From: Lithospermum erythrorhizon
Lineage: Eukaryota; Streptophyta; Magnoliopsida; Boraginales; Boraginaceae
Assembly: GCA_019722365.1 (NCBI GenBank)
Contig: JADFUC010001925.1
Location: forward strand, 3,100,001-3,164,000
Length of the DNA: 64,000 nucleotides
Direction: 5' to 3'
Shown in pieces: positions 25,201 to 37,568 of this stretch. The number at the start of each line of letters is the position of its first letter. Position 1 is the first letter of the stretch. The notes beneath the pieces are model-generated. The model was not told the DNA's origin and searched no databases. It worked only from the letters and a program-made list of their open reading frames with translations. Made by a program: the position numbers and the translations under genes.

Positions 25201-26444
25201 GATGTATATATAAAATCCCAATATCACACACAGACACTTACATACAAAATTCAAAATTGACAATAACACCCCATTAAAGAATGAAACAGAGTTGAACACT
25301 GTAATATTGAAACGTAACTAAATGAATTGATGAACCTAACATGACAGTGCACAAACACATTAATTCATACTCCTATCTACCAAAGCATATGCACACGAAT
25401 TTGAAGTTTAAAGTACCGTTATCTATAAAAAAGCACAAACATTAAAATATAAATGTGAATGTGAATACCAGTGAAGAGAATATAATTAACAACAAACAAC
25501 TCATCATACCCAAACTAACGTATTGAACTTTTAAAAGGAAAAAGCTACCTTCTTGACCGATTCGGGCTGAAGAGGCTTCTTAGGAGAATCCAAAGAGAAT
25601 TTCTGCAGCAACTCAGCAGCTTCTGCAACACCAAATGATACTAAGATAACTAAATTTCATAACATAATCCCCTTAAAACCAATTAATAAGCTGCAATTTC
25701 AAATTTATTCCTAAAATTAAAAACTCCCTCTTATTCATTTTAATTGATCTTTTAAGTCTTCTCCTAGCTTTGAACACAAATGAAACTATATTCCTTATTT
25801 TAATAAATACAAAAACTGATATAAATAGATTCGTTTCTATAAATATTTTCATAATATTATTTCCTTATAATTTTTCGCTCCCTTATTCTTAAAATATCGT
25901 CCAATTTTGAATTCCAATAAGTTGACTTTATTCATTTTAAAACTCAAATCATGTTTAATATTTGTATAATATTTAGTGAAAATTTTATCAAGTATGTGCA
26001 ACATATTTCACTACTAATATGATAAGTATGATTCATGTGTCAATTAATACACCAAATTAGTTAATTGTTTAGTGCAGTCCGATCATTGCTTAAATTTTTT
26101 TGTAATCATGTTGATGCTATACATACCATTATTATCGATAAATTATCGTGATTTCAATATAAATTGTTTAATATCAATACAGTTATCGATAAACTACGAT
26201 ATTTCAATACTAAAAGTGAAAAATCCATTTAAAATATGAAATTCAATGAAGAAATAGCTGGACGTAGTATTATATAAGTAAATAGTTGTTGGGTATAAAC
26301 GAAATCAATTAAAAATTAATATAGTATTAATATATCTATATCTTAACATCCTTAAATTATTTATTACATAATGAAAAGAAACATACCAAGAGCGTTAGCA
26401 GAGGAAGTAAGAATACGATCTGAAGATGGAGCAACGGACGCCAT
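22280..26444 (-). CDS. ECT-type YTH-domain m6A reader, 10 exons
   Basis: Cytoplasmic reader of N6-methyladenosine in mRNA, EVOLUTIONARILY CONSERVED C-TERMINAL REGION family. Exons: 26444-26387, 25622-25549, 25153-24973, 24791-24745, 24646-24298, 24201-24119, 23876-23295, 23186-22974, 22884-22738 and 22528-22280. All introns are GT-AG and the phases agree, giving 660 residues. The long disordered N-terminal part is rich in Tyr, Gln, Pro and Asn ([30 protein letters not shown]). The YTH domain starts at [23 protein letters not shown], whose W is one wall of the aromatic cage, and continues through [17 protein letters not shown] and [16 protein letters not shown], which supply the other cage tryptophans. 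The domain is followed by [18 protein letters not shown]. All cage residues that I can see are kept, so it should bind m6A. Confidence 0.94.
24725..24739. repeat. (GA)n microsatellite just inside an ECT intron
   Basis: A GA dinucleotide run lies only a few bases after the donor of the exon ending at 24745; it reads as (CT)n in the transcript. It is short and probably variable between individuals. Confidence 0.7.
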
Positions 26445-26548
26445 GTAAGCTAAAGATAACTAAATCAACGGCTCAAATTAATCCTAAATAATATCCTCCC
26501 TTTAATTCTTATCTATAACCAAATAAATATCCAATAACGGGGGGTGGC

Positions 26549-26609
26549 GAGAGAGAGAGAGAGAGGTGTAAAGAGCCGCCAGAGAGTGAGAGTATATTAT
26601 TTAGGGTTT
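26549..26609 (-). promoter_or_regulatory. GA/CT repeat and telo-box upstream of the ECT gene
   Basis: A (GA)8-like run (26549-26565) lies about 105 bases upstream of the ATG. TTAGGGTTT at 26601-26609 reads AAACCCTAA on the gene strand, a perfect telo-box. Both are common in promoters and leaders of constitutively expressed plant genes linked to translation. The exact transcription start is not visible. Confidence 0.55.
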
Positions 26610-26619
26610 TGGGAAGAGA

Positions 26620-28470
26620 TATAAATGGCAACTGGCACCATTTTGCACGCGAATGGGAAACTTAGTCACTAGATTCTTCTCCATTTATTTGGCTTTTGTT
26701 TTTCGAGAATCGAGATGAATCTTATTATTTGATATATTTGAAGATAAATTATTTTGATTTAGTTATTATACTTCCTATATAGTTATATTGTCGTAATTTA
26801 GTTTAATTGATATTTTATTTTTTATGTGTTAACTTTTGATAATCAATTAAAATGAATTGGATAAAGTATTCACTTCATTTAAGTGAGATCATTATTTCTC
26901 AAAATTTAAGTAATCTAAATTAATGTCATTTCTTAAGGATTAATGACATTACACATGTTTGATTTATTCATCATCCAATAATACATTTTTAAATATATCA
27001 TATTTGATTACACATTTTAAATTTATATTATTTTTGGTGATTCGGTCATATTTTTTGTTTGGACACCAACAAAAACAATTTCATAGGTATTTTTGGTCAT
27101 TTACTATCCCAAATAAACAAAATTAAAAAATATAGATTTGAATACCTCCCCTATTCCCCATCTAGATAACAAACTAGAATAAGAAGAATTTTAAATTTTT
27201 TATTTTGTTCTCAGTAAAACTTTATGGAAATTGTTAATATTATATAATTTTTTTTAGTATACAGCTCGCGCCTCAAGCCATTATAGATCAAGCCAAACTC
27301 GAGCCTCAGCTCACCAAAGCTTAATTAAGTGAGTCGTTCGGTATGGCTTGACTCATATACAACTGTACCCACCATCCCAACCCAATATGAAACTATTATC
27401 AAAAGAGACCCATATCCTTTCATTCCAAAATTTGCATAAAAAATCTAATTATTTTTGGTATTCCTAATTTACCGTTTTGTCGAGGTTTCAAGGGGGCAAT
27501 TTAAAGTGATGAGATTCATTCAAAGTTTGATGATATATTCGTTCATAGGTCAATTTGAAAATTTGAATATTTAGATTAAAAATGAATCCTTTAAAGAAAA
27601 GTAGAGGTATATTGATCGAATCAAAAGAAAAAAAAGGATCCTTAGTTAAGGAGCTTTATGAGATTATTAATTAAGCTATCTAAAAGTGTAAAATCGTTAC
27701 ATTAATGGCCCATCAATTTCCTATCTTAAGATATTATCATTGAAAAGTTAATCGCAGGTGCGTCTTAATTAATGAAGACTATAATTATTAAGCTATATCT
27801 AATTTGTATCTCGTACGTGGAGTATTATAGATAGACTAGCTTTATTACGGAATATATATTTTCAAAGCTATAATAACTTCTAGACTCATTTTGAACCTTA
27901 GCTTGACTGAATCTACTATGCAGGCAAGGTTGTTCGAAGAATTTCTATTGTTGCAATAAAAAAAGGCCTTTGATTTTCCTATTCCATATATTTATAACAA
28001 CACTCCAACTTTTACAATTTAAATAAAAATTTATTATTTCACCCATAATGGTCTCTTAAAAAGCAATACTATATTACCTTGGAAGTTGTTGTGAATTGGT
28101 GGATACCTTACACAAACAAAAAGAAGGCAGTAATTGGATACATCTGAAACATTAAAGATTGCATCTGGAATCTGGACACCCTTGAGTATGCACTTGTCAT
28201 ATAAAACTCAAACAAATCTTAGAGCTTCAACTGACCATGTCTTAGAGCTTCAGGTCTGTGACAAACAAAGATTCATCTAGTAAAGCTTAAGAAAATGTCT
28301 CCTCAATAGTCTCGTATTAAAACATATGTCACTTCATAGCTCGTATTGCATACACTAATAACTAGTAAAGCTATTTAAAATGATATTCCAAAAACCCAAA
28401 ACATATGTCATTAATAACTAGTAGAGCAAGACATATAACGATTCACTTTTAATGGTATACTGGTTAATTT
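26620..28470. other. Intergenic, AT-rich
   Basis: Upstream flank of the ECT gene, running to the transposase remnant. No coding similarity was seen. A GC-richer stretch near 27270-27380 may be old repeat DNA but has no recognisable ends. Confidence 0.4.
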
Positions 28471-28476
28471 GACACT

Positions 28477-29830
28477 TTAATCGAAGGATTGGGCGCCAGA
28501 TAATTTTAACTGTCTTTCAGTTGCGATGTCATTTGTGTAATATGAATCGACATCATCTTCGCTGCTCCATCTACAAATGATCTTGTATCGATTCTCCATT
28601 TGGCGATTTAATATCACCAAGTCTTTAATGGGTTCACCTGATTCCACAATTTTGACATGTGTGAATGAATGTAAAAACCAATGGTCATTGAAGATTTTAT
28701 TCAATGGAAGCTCATTTGAAATAGCCAACTCATATTGTCGATACAATTCTTCCATTGCAAACTCAAAGACACGAGTCTTAAGTTTTTCAAACAATTCTAT
28801 TTCAAATTTCCGTGAAACACGAATTTGTTCACTTCCAATTTTGGTTTTAATTTCATGAAATTGATTCTCAATAACAACCCTGTCTTTCAATTTCAGAATT
28901 TAAAATATTTGTTTTATTGAACGTGCACCTTCAAATTTGTATAACATGATTCCCAAATGCATATGTTGTTTTAGTCTATGCATATACAAACTTTCCTTTA
29001 TATAAATCCAAGTTTTGTGAATGTACTCTATAAAACAACGACCTTCAGACTCTTCTATCAAATCTAACCTCGAGTTAAAAGAAACTTCATCAACACTTAT
29101 CAACCAAATAATCGCTGTAAAAATCACCTAATTCTCTATCTTTGTTGGAAAAATGTCATGGCCACTTGGATAGAATATTTTCTCACATGCCACACATAGC
29201 AAGTCTATCAGATTAGGAAAAAATTTTAATACATTCATCAAAGCTTTCTATCCGTGAACAATCACCGATGGATAATTTCTGGAGAACTTTTCCAATGCCC
29301 AAACAAATCATTTCTTCTTTCCATGGCTACATATGGAAAGAATTACTAGAACTTGTTACACCAATTACCTCGAGCTACGGCATTTTGTACTTATTTGTTT
29401 TGTAAGTACAATCTAATGCTAAACACATTATCAGAAGCTGTTAAGAAAGGTATGAACAAAGAATAGATGAGTTACATGCCCACCATCATCACTTTGGAAG
29501 TCATAGATAAATCCCCCTTTTCCAAACTCGTCAAATAATTCTTCCAATATGTTTCGGCCTGACAACCATTCCTTTTTTCACTTTAGCCTCGTATCGCGCA
29601 CAACCCATCTCTTGGAAGCTCGACAGTTCTGATTTTTTCATGGAAGCAATTTACTGCCAAGTTTTTAACCATCATTGTTTCACTCTAAGTTCTTGGCATT
29701 ACCCATCCATTAACAAGGAATGGATCACATCAAGTACCATGGTCATGATGTAGATTTTATCTCAATCTTCCAAATTCCTTTTTGTTTTTCCCCATACCTC
29801 AAACGACAACCTATAAGCTTCCAGAAGATG
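28477..29830 (-). pseudogene. Decayed Mutator-like (FAR1-related) transposase
   Basis: Reading the minus strand from about 29830 down, fragments match the MULE transposase domain in order. First come SDDGGHVTHLFF and ALDCTYKTNKYKMP (about 29395-29430), then LEVIGVTSSSNSFHM. Next are WALEKFSRNYPSVIVHG (about 29270-29320), FPNLIDLLC, and YIHKTWIYIKESLYMHRL. These are followed by MHLGI, an altered 'EGAHS..LK' motif, and ENQFHEIKTKIGSEQIRVSRKF. The frames are broken by at least five stops and frameshifts, including TAG after KYKMP and a stop after VIVHG. The most intact piece is 28890-28477. No terminal inverted repeats were located, so the element limits are unknown. It derives from a transposon, or less likely from a FAR1-RELATED SEQUENCE gene. 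Confidence 0.75.
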
Positions 29831-31387
29831 AACTTTTGTCATCCGAAGGATTAACATCACGAGGGCTTCCACGCATCACAACCAAGTATAAAATAATAGT
29901 TCCTAGATTTTATGACAATGCATACCTCGAAAAAAGTGATTCGTGAATACTAATCAATTTTTACTGTACTTTAAAATGTTTTGTCGCCACCTAAATCATT
30001 ATGTCATTTTCTATCATTTCTTCAAGCAAAGACTAATACAATTCGAATATGTTCATAATTATCACCTATATTCAAAAATTAATATAAACTATTTAGGAAT
30101 TCAAAGCATACTTATTAACCAGTTTACATTTAAAATAAGTAGAGAATGTTCAAATGACTACTTTACGCATACAAGAATACGAGCTATTTTCACATTTCTT
30201 CATTACATTTCTATTTTAATAAGAACAACTAAATCTAATTATATTACATAATAAGTAGTAGTAAATGTTTAAAAATATTTATAAATGCCATCTATCATAT
30301 ATCAATGCAAAAACTTCGATAAATCTTCCAAGTTTTTTTCTTTTGATAAATCTTCCAAGTTGTTCAGTTAATAATCTCACGAAATCATCCACCCATACAT
30401 CAAGTTGTTTCCATTTGCTTTTTTTCATTTTTATTATAGTGATCCCCACTAATTTGCCTCTATGTGTTTGCTTATTTGCTCTCTCTCTCATTTGTAGGAA
30501 ACACCCAAAATGATATAGCTGGAGCGATAAAAGTCATAAATGAGCGGAATGTATCATTGTGCTAAGTGAGTGATATAAGTCTTATTCAAATATCTAATAT
30601 CACGTCCTCTTATAAAGATAATCTATAATAACTATTCTTAAATCAAAAAGCTCTGAGCCGCTATTATAAAAAGAGCTGAAATGATAATATCATACGCTGA
30701 TACGCTAACGTAGTAAGGCCCCGCATCTGCCATCTATCACCAATGCGAGTGCTATCCGAGACAATGCATTATGCCCACATACCACCCCATGTACACAACG
30801 CCTACAAAGATAAATGGCTGCAACTCGTTAAACAATTTGGCGAGACGAATTCTGATTCAACAACAATACCGCTGCCAGTGATCGAACTGACGCCGCTATG
30901 CGCCACCGCAGCGTTTTCTTCTAATTCGACGTCTAGAGATGCGACTCGAAAGGATAATATCACGCCCTCTTCGTGAAAGAGGTATACTTTGGTTAGCAAC
31001 TATTCTTAAATCATAAAAAGTTTTGTTGGGCTATTATAAAAAGCGGGAAAGTGAAAAACTGAATTCTAAAAAAAATCCGTTTGCAGAATCGGACAAAGAT
31101 GTTGTAAAATCCGCAAGTGGCACAGAGTTTCCAGAATATCTCCCAATGACCTTATCAACAAATGTTTAGTTGACCAAATGTTACAGCTATGTAACGGAGT
31201 TGTTAGCTCAAACTTTTGACTTTGTAAAATCACTCAACCTCAAATCCAACTAAAAAACAATCTCTCTTTTCATACCGCGTATTTCAATTATAAATGAATT
31301 CAAAACTGAAGCCTAACTTGTTCATCATTGAAACAAAGAATTTAGAGGGCAACTTGGTATTCTTGATAGTTGATACTTGATATCGAA
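29831..31387. repeat. Intergenic with a direct repeat flanking a coding-like segment (30597-31044)
   Basis: Two similar segments, 30597-30674 and 30957-31044, lie in the same orientation about 360 bases apart. They share 'AATATCACG(T/C)CCTCTT', 'ACTATTCTTAAATCA' and 'GCTATTATAAAAAG'. Between them the base composition rises and a 77-codon frame (30743-30976, +) is open, without a recognised family. The arrangement suggests an insertion or duplication bracketed by a repeat. The rest is AT-rich with no recognised feature. Confidence 0.45.
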
Positions 31388-31710
31388 ATGTGTCCAATGA
31401 GGTTTATTCTCGTGTTTTTTTCTGCAATATTGGCCGGATACTTGGCATGGCGAACAATTTCATCAACGGAAGAATTGAAGATTCAAGAAGACTTGATTGT
31501 TGAAGGGATTACATCACAAAAGGAGAATTATGAATCAAATTTGAAGAAGGTAATCTATAGTTTGAAAATGAGCCATTTCTATTAAATGTCTTTTCTAAGT
31601 GTTGTATTTCTTTGAGATTATTGCAGAAAGTTCAAAATGGATTTTGGGTATTTGTCGACATGGCTAGCGGAAGATATTTGTGGACGAATGTAGGGAAGAT
31701 CAATGGGTAA
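31388..31710 (+). CDS. Conserved small membrane-anchored plant protein of unknown function, 2 exons, 81 aa
   Basis: Exons are 31388-31549 and 31627-31710, joined by a 77-base GT-AG intron in phase 0. The product opens MCPMRFILVFFSAILAGYLAW, a single N-terminal membrane anchor. A charged middle part (EELKIQEDLIVEG) follows, and the C-terminus is QNGFWVFVDMASGRYLW. I recall short plant proteins sharing the RFxLVFFSAxLAGYxAW anchor and the NGFWxFVDMASGRYLW ending; they have no assigned function. The start at 31388 is preferred over in-frame 31370 because homologues begin one or two residues before the P-x-RF motif. It may sit in mitochondrial or endomembrane membranes, but that is a guess. Confidence 0.75.
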
Positions 31711-33716
31711 AGACAGCAAGCATTGATCAAACATCAACAATGGGGGAGCTGATAGGGAGGAGATTAATCTTTTTAGCATTAAATACGTAGTAACATTTTG
31801 CAAGAAACATTGCACTTTGATCTTTAATGTTTGTAATCTTGAATGTAAACTGAAATAAAATTTTAATTTCTATAATCTCTTTAGCCACGATATTGGAGTA
31901 TGATACAGTTAACTGGATTCGAAACGTTTTAAATCTGACGCGAAACAAAGCGATCACACCACGTAGAAATTTATCATGAAAGAGAATAATATCGATTTTA
32001 ACGCAGATTCTAACGACGCTACGACTAATCCAATTAATGGTTTCACCGTAAAACTCAATTATAATCGAAAAATGAACAAATTACGACTGGAAAGAACACT
32101 TCGCTTCCTGACGTATTAAATTGAGATATCTGATTTAATAATGGCTTATCATAACTATTTTATAATCCCAACCAAGATATACTAAAGATATCGATGCTTG
32201 TGCTACAAAGATTCAAACAATTTGCATCTATTTATATTCAAAATATTTAATCTCAACCGCCTCAAAATATCCGAGATCTGGGAGTAGTGCCTGACCGAGA
32301 CAAGTCCCATTCCTCATCCCGACGCTCCTCTGCATCTCTGCCTTGTTTTAGTCGAGTTTGGGCCCAGCCAGAACCCCACTGTCCTCGGCCTTCTCCTCGA
32401 AGCGCTAAAGAATTCAACTCTTTCAAATTTATATTCAATGTAAAACTCTTTAACAAACTATTCAAGAATCTGATCATCAGATCTAATTATAATTTTTTCA
32501 TGCGTTGTAACTTTTAACACAAAGACCTATATCTTGAGTCCTGACGTTTGGTACTAATTCCACTTGCTTAGTCGATCTCTTTAACATGTTAATATTAATA
32601 TATTATCGTGTTGTAAAATCACACAATATACTCTAGTATTCCATAAAGTGGGACACGCAAATCTTTTATATATAGAACAAGCAAATCTTTTATTCCATAA
32701 AGAATGAGATAATCGAGTGGGCTAACAGTTGAACTAACATAACTTGATCCTTGAGATCAAGGTTCGAATCTCATTATAGGGGAAGGAGATTGAGAATTAT
32801 TGGAATCTTAACTATATATAAAAAAATAATAGTTTGTATAATATTCTAATTCTTTTTATAAAATATAGGTAAGATAGAAGAAATAATTTTTAACAATACC
32901 TCCATCTAAAAAGACCTCCAATATGTTTTCTCAACGAACGAAATCAATAAACTTTATTGTCTTAATTGTATCTTGTTGTTTCAGTTTGAATCAAAATTTA
33001 AAATTCGATAATTAATTAAAAATTATGGAGTAAAATTTATTCTTCTGGTCCTCATCCAGTGCCGGAAACTATTTTCAAAACACAAGGAATGAACAATTAC
33101 TATTTTGTTCCCGTTGAAACTCCACAACAAACAAGCACTACACCCGCTCAGGTAGTTTACTAAGGACAAAAAAGGCATCAAACATGTGGCTCATACGAAC
33201 GGGGCATCGAAATATGTTCACCTCCTCCAACTGAGCTTTCAATTCCGTTCCTTTTATTTAACGCGAACCCGCAATGTTATTTCGTCGTCAGCATTTAATG
33301 CACTTCATACCGAACGCACAATAATGAAACCAGCAGTTCCGCATTTACGTAATTCGCTAATAAATTATCATTAAAATCGAATCTCCACGACTCACACACC
33401 GACGCTATATTTCTTAATTCCAAAGAATTTAAGCAATGACCTACGCTTATAAGACACTCTAATAAAGGTCAAATAAGCGACGAAATTATTATTTTAGTTC
33501 TCTTTATTTATAAGTTTAGTATTCGGCGAAATTTCATTAAAGCCGTAAAATAAGAATTTCCATCATATTTAACAGTGTTTGGATGTACTTTTAGTCCTAA
33601 TTTATAATTTATTCCTATATATTTAATGACTATTTCCACCTTAACTTGAGCATGATGAGTTTGAGCTAACTCCAGGTGTCTGCGTGCGTGTGGTGGAAGA
33701 GAGGAGAGACGTAAAA
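31711..33716. other. Intergenic between the small membrane protein and the GluTR-binding protein
   Basis: Mostly AT-rich. It holds a GC-rich patch (32275-32410) of unknown origin, a tRNA-derived, SINE-like stretch (see 32706), and a GC-richer patch at 33050-33390 in which frames stay open without a recognisable family. The last 100 bases are the leader of the next gene. Confidence 0.4.
32706..32850 (+). mobile_element. Possible tRNA-derived SINE fragment
   Basis: GGTTCGAATCTC (near 32761) is a good RNA polymerase III B box. About 45 bases upstream, GAGTGGGCTAACAGTTGAA resembles an A box. An A/T-rich tail follows. It does not fold as a complete tRNA by eye, so a SINE remnant is the likelier reading. 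Confidence 0.35.
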
Positions 33717-36700
33717 ATGAAGAGTCTTCTACTACCTCCTCCTCCTACTCTCCGTTCTCTCTCTCCTCTTTCTCTCCCCTCTTTTTCTCGCTTTTTCAAC
33801 AATAACAATAATAATAATATCAACACTACTTATCATATTACCAAACATTTTACTAATGTCAATAATATTATTAAACCAATACGAAGTCGTTTTGTCTCCA
33901 TGGCCTCCACTACTCAAACTCCTTCTCAGGTTATTATTATTAATTTAATTCTCAATATTTTCATCAAAAATATATAATTAATTAATTTAGTGGAATTAAT
34001 TGTAAATATTTACATAAAAATTATATAATTAATTTATTTTAATTTAGTGAATTTATTTATGTTTGTTGTGTAATTTAGAGTGCTTCAGCTGGTGATGATG
34101 CTAGTAGAAATGAAGTGAATTATTTTCAAGTGATTCAAGCTCATCAGGTGCATATTTTTTTTATTTAGTGTTGATTTTGGTTAATTGTACTCCATAATCC
34201 CAAAAATATTGTCTAGATTAATTTTCGATGATCAAAATTAGAAAACTTTGTATAGGCTTAATTGACATAAACTTCGATTTTGATCGAAATTATCATATTG
34301 ATAGTAAAGTACATTAAACGATGAGTGGTGTTTTTCACCAAATATTATACATACAAATATTCGAGTTCAAAATTTAGAAAGTCCATCATGACTCAAAACT
34401 GGACGATCATTTTGGGGTCGAGGGAATAATCGTTATTGAGTTAAGAAATTTAGTTTGGCAATAGTGATTGGGTAATTGTATGTATATGAATGGATGTTGT
34501 GGAATCGAGGTGGATTTTGATTTGGGAAATGGCAGGAAAAAGCTGCAAGGCTGCCTCCAATCGAGGAAGTAAGAACAGTACTCCATCACAGCTTGCGTGG
34601 AATGCTCTCTACTTTCTCTCAGGTATCTACACTAGTTTTTTCTAGTTTTGCTTCTCTTGCTTGGCCATTAGAATGTTTAATCTTTACGATGATTATATAA
34701 CCAGTAATTGTGTCTAGCTATACTATTGTAGATATATCTATGTTCTTTTGATTGATCGGAGTATCAGAGCTGCCTTGATCAATTTCCGTTATGAAGTTTT
34801 AATTTTTTTCTTGCTGTTTACGGTCCCAGTTAGAAAACTTAGGTTGTCTTTTCTAGTACTCATCGTTTTGGCTTTTCTTTTGTTTTTGGACAACTTAAAG
34901 GTTTACCCTGTATGGTAATATATAATGATCAATAGCTGATGATCTTCTAGTTTATATGATTTTTCTTTAATGTTTCCTTCATTGCTTTATCATCATTTGC
35001 AGAAGCATGAAGGCTACCCATCCGGTTCCATGGTGGACATTGCATGTGATGCATATGGATCCCCGATATTGGCAGTCAGCAGCTTGGCAGTTCACACGAA
35101 GGATCATATGCGTCCCTTGAAAACCCTGGATTTGCCTCTGTTTCTTAGAGTGCAGGTTTAAGTAAATGGTCTTATAGCATGACACTATTTTTTAATATAG
35201 GATCTGTTCGCTAATTCCAAGTGCTCATTGCTTGTTGCCAAAGATCCTGAGGACCGGACTGAATTAGTAATTACAGTTCATGGTGATGCTGTTCCTGTAA
35301 GTGGTAATTTTAACTTATCTATATGTATAAAATACTAGGTGTAGTTCTTCCTCTTCCTCTGCTCGCTTCTCATGAACTCATTTTGCTATTCTACTTATAG
35401 GTCACTGCAAGTGATAGAGATGCTATCCGTACTGCATACTTGGCAAGGCATCCTGATGCTTTCTGGGTACGTTAGTCTTTAATATCCCGCTTCCGACTTT
35501 AACTGATGGTGCTTTCATTCTTTTAAGTCAACTTCTGATAACAAATTATGCATAGGTTGATTTTGGTGATTTTCAATTTATGCGCATAGAACCCAAAGTT
35601 GTACGATTTGTCTCTGGTGTTGCAACAGCTATACTAGGATCAGGAGGTTAGTTAATCACCATGCTTATCTTCTGTATCAGTAATTATAAAAATATATCTT
35701 CCTGGTTACATTGTCATCATTTTGTTTTGTTAATATTGGGCCATTGCTTCCTGTCCTGTTTTCCACAAATATGGTCATCTCTTCAGGGCAAACTTTTTCC
35801 TTTAAACAGATACCCTTCACAGGAGATGGTGCTCTTTTGATAATGTTACATGAGAATAAATGGGACTTATTTTGAAGAAATACTATATAGCCGATAATGT
35901 TATCTCATCTTTATAATTAATTAATTGGTTCGTTGAGTAATGTCTCGTTTCTTTTTCCTTTTTCAGAATTTAGCAAGGATGAGTTTAGATTGGCCAAAGT
36001 AGATCCAATATATCAGTTCTCCAAGCCCATTTCGGTACAACAATCTAACTGCAGTGCCTGTGGTGTAGTTGGCTAACTTTTGTTCCTAGTTTTCCTGCTT
36101 CACATTGAAGTATTTGATTTCATGTTGTAGTCACATATGAACCAAGATCATGAAGATGATACAAAGTCAATAGTTCACTATTCAACATCTGTTCCGGTAT
36201 CATTCTTTCACTCTTTAGCTTTAACTATCATTACCTGACTCTTCATCTTCGATCATATTTCAAACTATGTTCGCTTTAGTATTTTGTCACTGTCTAGGAC
36301 ATGACTTGTTCACAACAAATAAGTTTAAACGAGTGACATATATAAAGAAGAAGCAGGGTATGGATCGCAAGATTAATACTTGTATAACTACTGTGCTACA
36401 TTGAATACTTTGATTGTGCACATTCAGATAGAAGATTTTGATGATTTGGTCATGCACGTTCCAGTAGAAGATCTTTTATTTTAAGATACTGAATTGGCAG
36501 AGCATTGACTGGGTGACCTTTAACTGAACATTTGGAGCATAATTAACTCTTTGTGTGTATCACAACCTTCGTTACAAGCTTTTACTGAACATTAACTTTT
36601 CTTATTTTAGAAGCTTAGGCCTTAGAATATACAGTGTCTCTTTTCTTCGGGTAGGCTGCTTCTCTATGATATGACCTGTAGTACCCCCGTCAGCTTTTTC

Positions 36701-37568
36701 TTATTAGTTGTAGAGCTGCCTTCATATATTGCTTGTGTTCACTTTGTCATTTTATCTTTTAAAGTTAATATAATGAAGGTATAATTGTTGTTCCAGGTGG
36801 ATTTTGCTCACATTCTGGATGTTGACAGTCTTGGTTTCAATGTTAAGGTGATTACAGGACTTCTAATCCTTGTTTACTGGCATATAGAATTTTATTTAAT
36901 GTCCATAAGTTGGGGTCTTAGAATTTAAAAGTTTAATGTAAGAGCTTTCCAAAGCTATATGTAAATGTACTATTTTCATTTTATGGTGTGAGAGCAGCCC
37001 TTAACTCTCTGAATAATCTTTCCTGCTTCTTTGACTCGTTGTCAGGCTGGCTATCAGGGTAGCACTTTCAAGCTCCGGATTCCTTTTAGTAGACGAGCTG
37101 CCGACAGAAAGTAAGTTCTTCAAAAAGACTTAGCTGCCCTAAGAGGCAAATTTATACCATTTATTTTTCCTTTCTGTGTACTACAATATCCTTCTGCGAT
37201 CTCTAATTGGTTGAAATTTTAATGTCCTACTACGCATATCATTTTCTTAATTTTCCTCAGTTCTACAAGAAAGAAAAATTTAATATGAAATAAAGAAAGC
37301 AAAATGCATATATTCTTATGGATGTGGAGATAAGAATATAATACAATGACGATGTTCAAAACAAAATACATGACATATATGAGTGATTTTTGAAATAATT
37401 TTCTAGTGGGGATAATACAATGACGATGCTCAAAACAAAATACATGGCCTGTTCAAACTATTCCTACCTTCATCATTACTGACTTTTCCTTTACAATACC
37501 ACAGGGATGTAAAGACATTGATAGTGGAAATGCTCCAAGCTTCTAGAACTCTGCCTACAGCTGCTTAA
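33717..37568 (+). CDS. Glutamyl-tRNA reductase-binding protein, chloroplastic (PGR7-like), 12 exons
   Basis: Stromal/thylakoid protein that binds glutamyl-tRNA reductase and tunes 5-aminolevulinate (haem and chlorophyll) synthesis; related to Arabidopsis PGR7/GluTRBP. Exons: 33717-33929, 34079-34147, 34536-34622, 35003-35155, 35201-35296, 35401-35466, 35556-35646, 35967-36034, 36131-36196, 36797-36847, 37046-37110 and 37505-37568. All introns are GT-AG and phases agree, giving 362 residues. The first 60 residues are rich in Ser, Pro, Asn and Arg and act as transit peptide. The split FMN-binding-like barrel follows (GYPSGSMVDIACDAYGSPILAVSSLAVHT, LVAKDPEDRTELVITVHGDAV, DFGDFQFMRIEP). The C-terminal DUF2470-type half contains MNQDHEDDTKSIVHY, DVDSLGFNVKAGYQG and RIPFSRRAADRKDVKTLIVEM. 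No defect is seen. Confidence 0.92.
34190..34426. mobile_element. Stowaway-like MITE in intron 2 of the GluTR-binding protein gene
   Basis: The left end CTCCATAATCCCAAAAATA and the reverse complement of the right end, TTCCCTCGACCCCAAAATG, are imperfect terminal inverted repeats. Each is followed inward by GTC(T/C)AG. TA flanks both sides (34188-34189 and 34427-34428), the target duplication expected for Tc1/mariner-type MITEs. Length is 237 bases with no coding capacity. Confidence 0.7.

Noticed and set aside
29943..30513. Plus-strand open frames of 80-100 codons
   Set aside because: Very AT-rich, with Phe, Tyr, Ile and Asn dominated translations and no conserved motif. They are probably chance frames.
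33046..33390. Coding-like stretch upstream of the GluTR-binding protein gene (PVPETIF, NNYYFVPVE)
   Set aside because: Frames are open for about 40-60 codons, but there is no recognisable family, no clear splice sites and no continuation.
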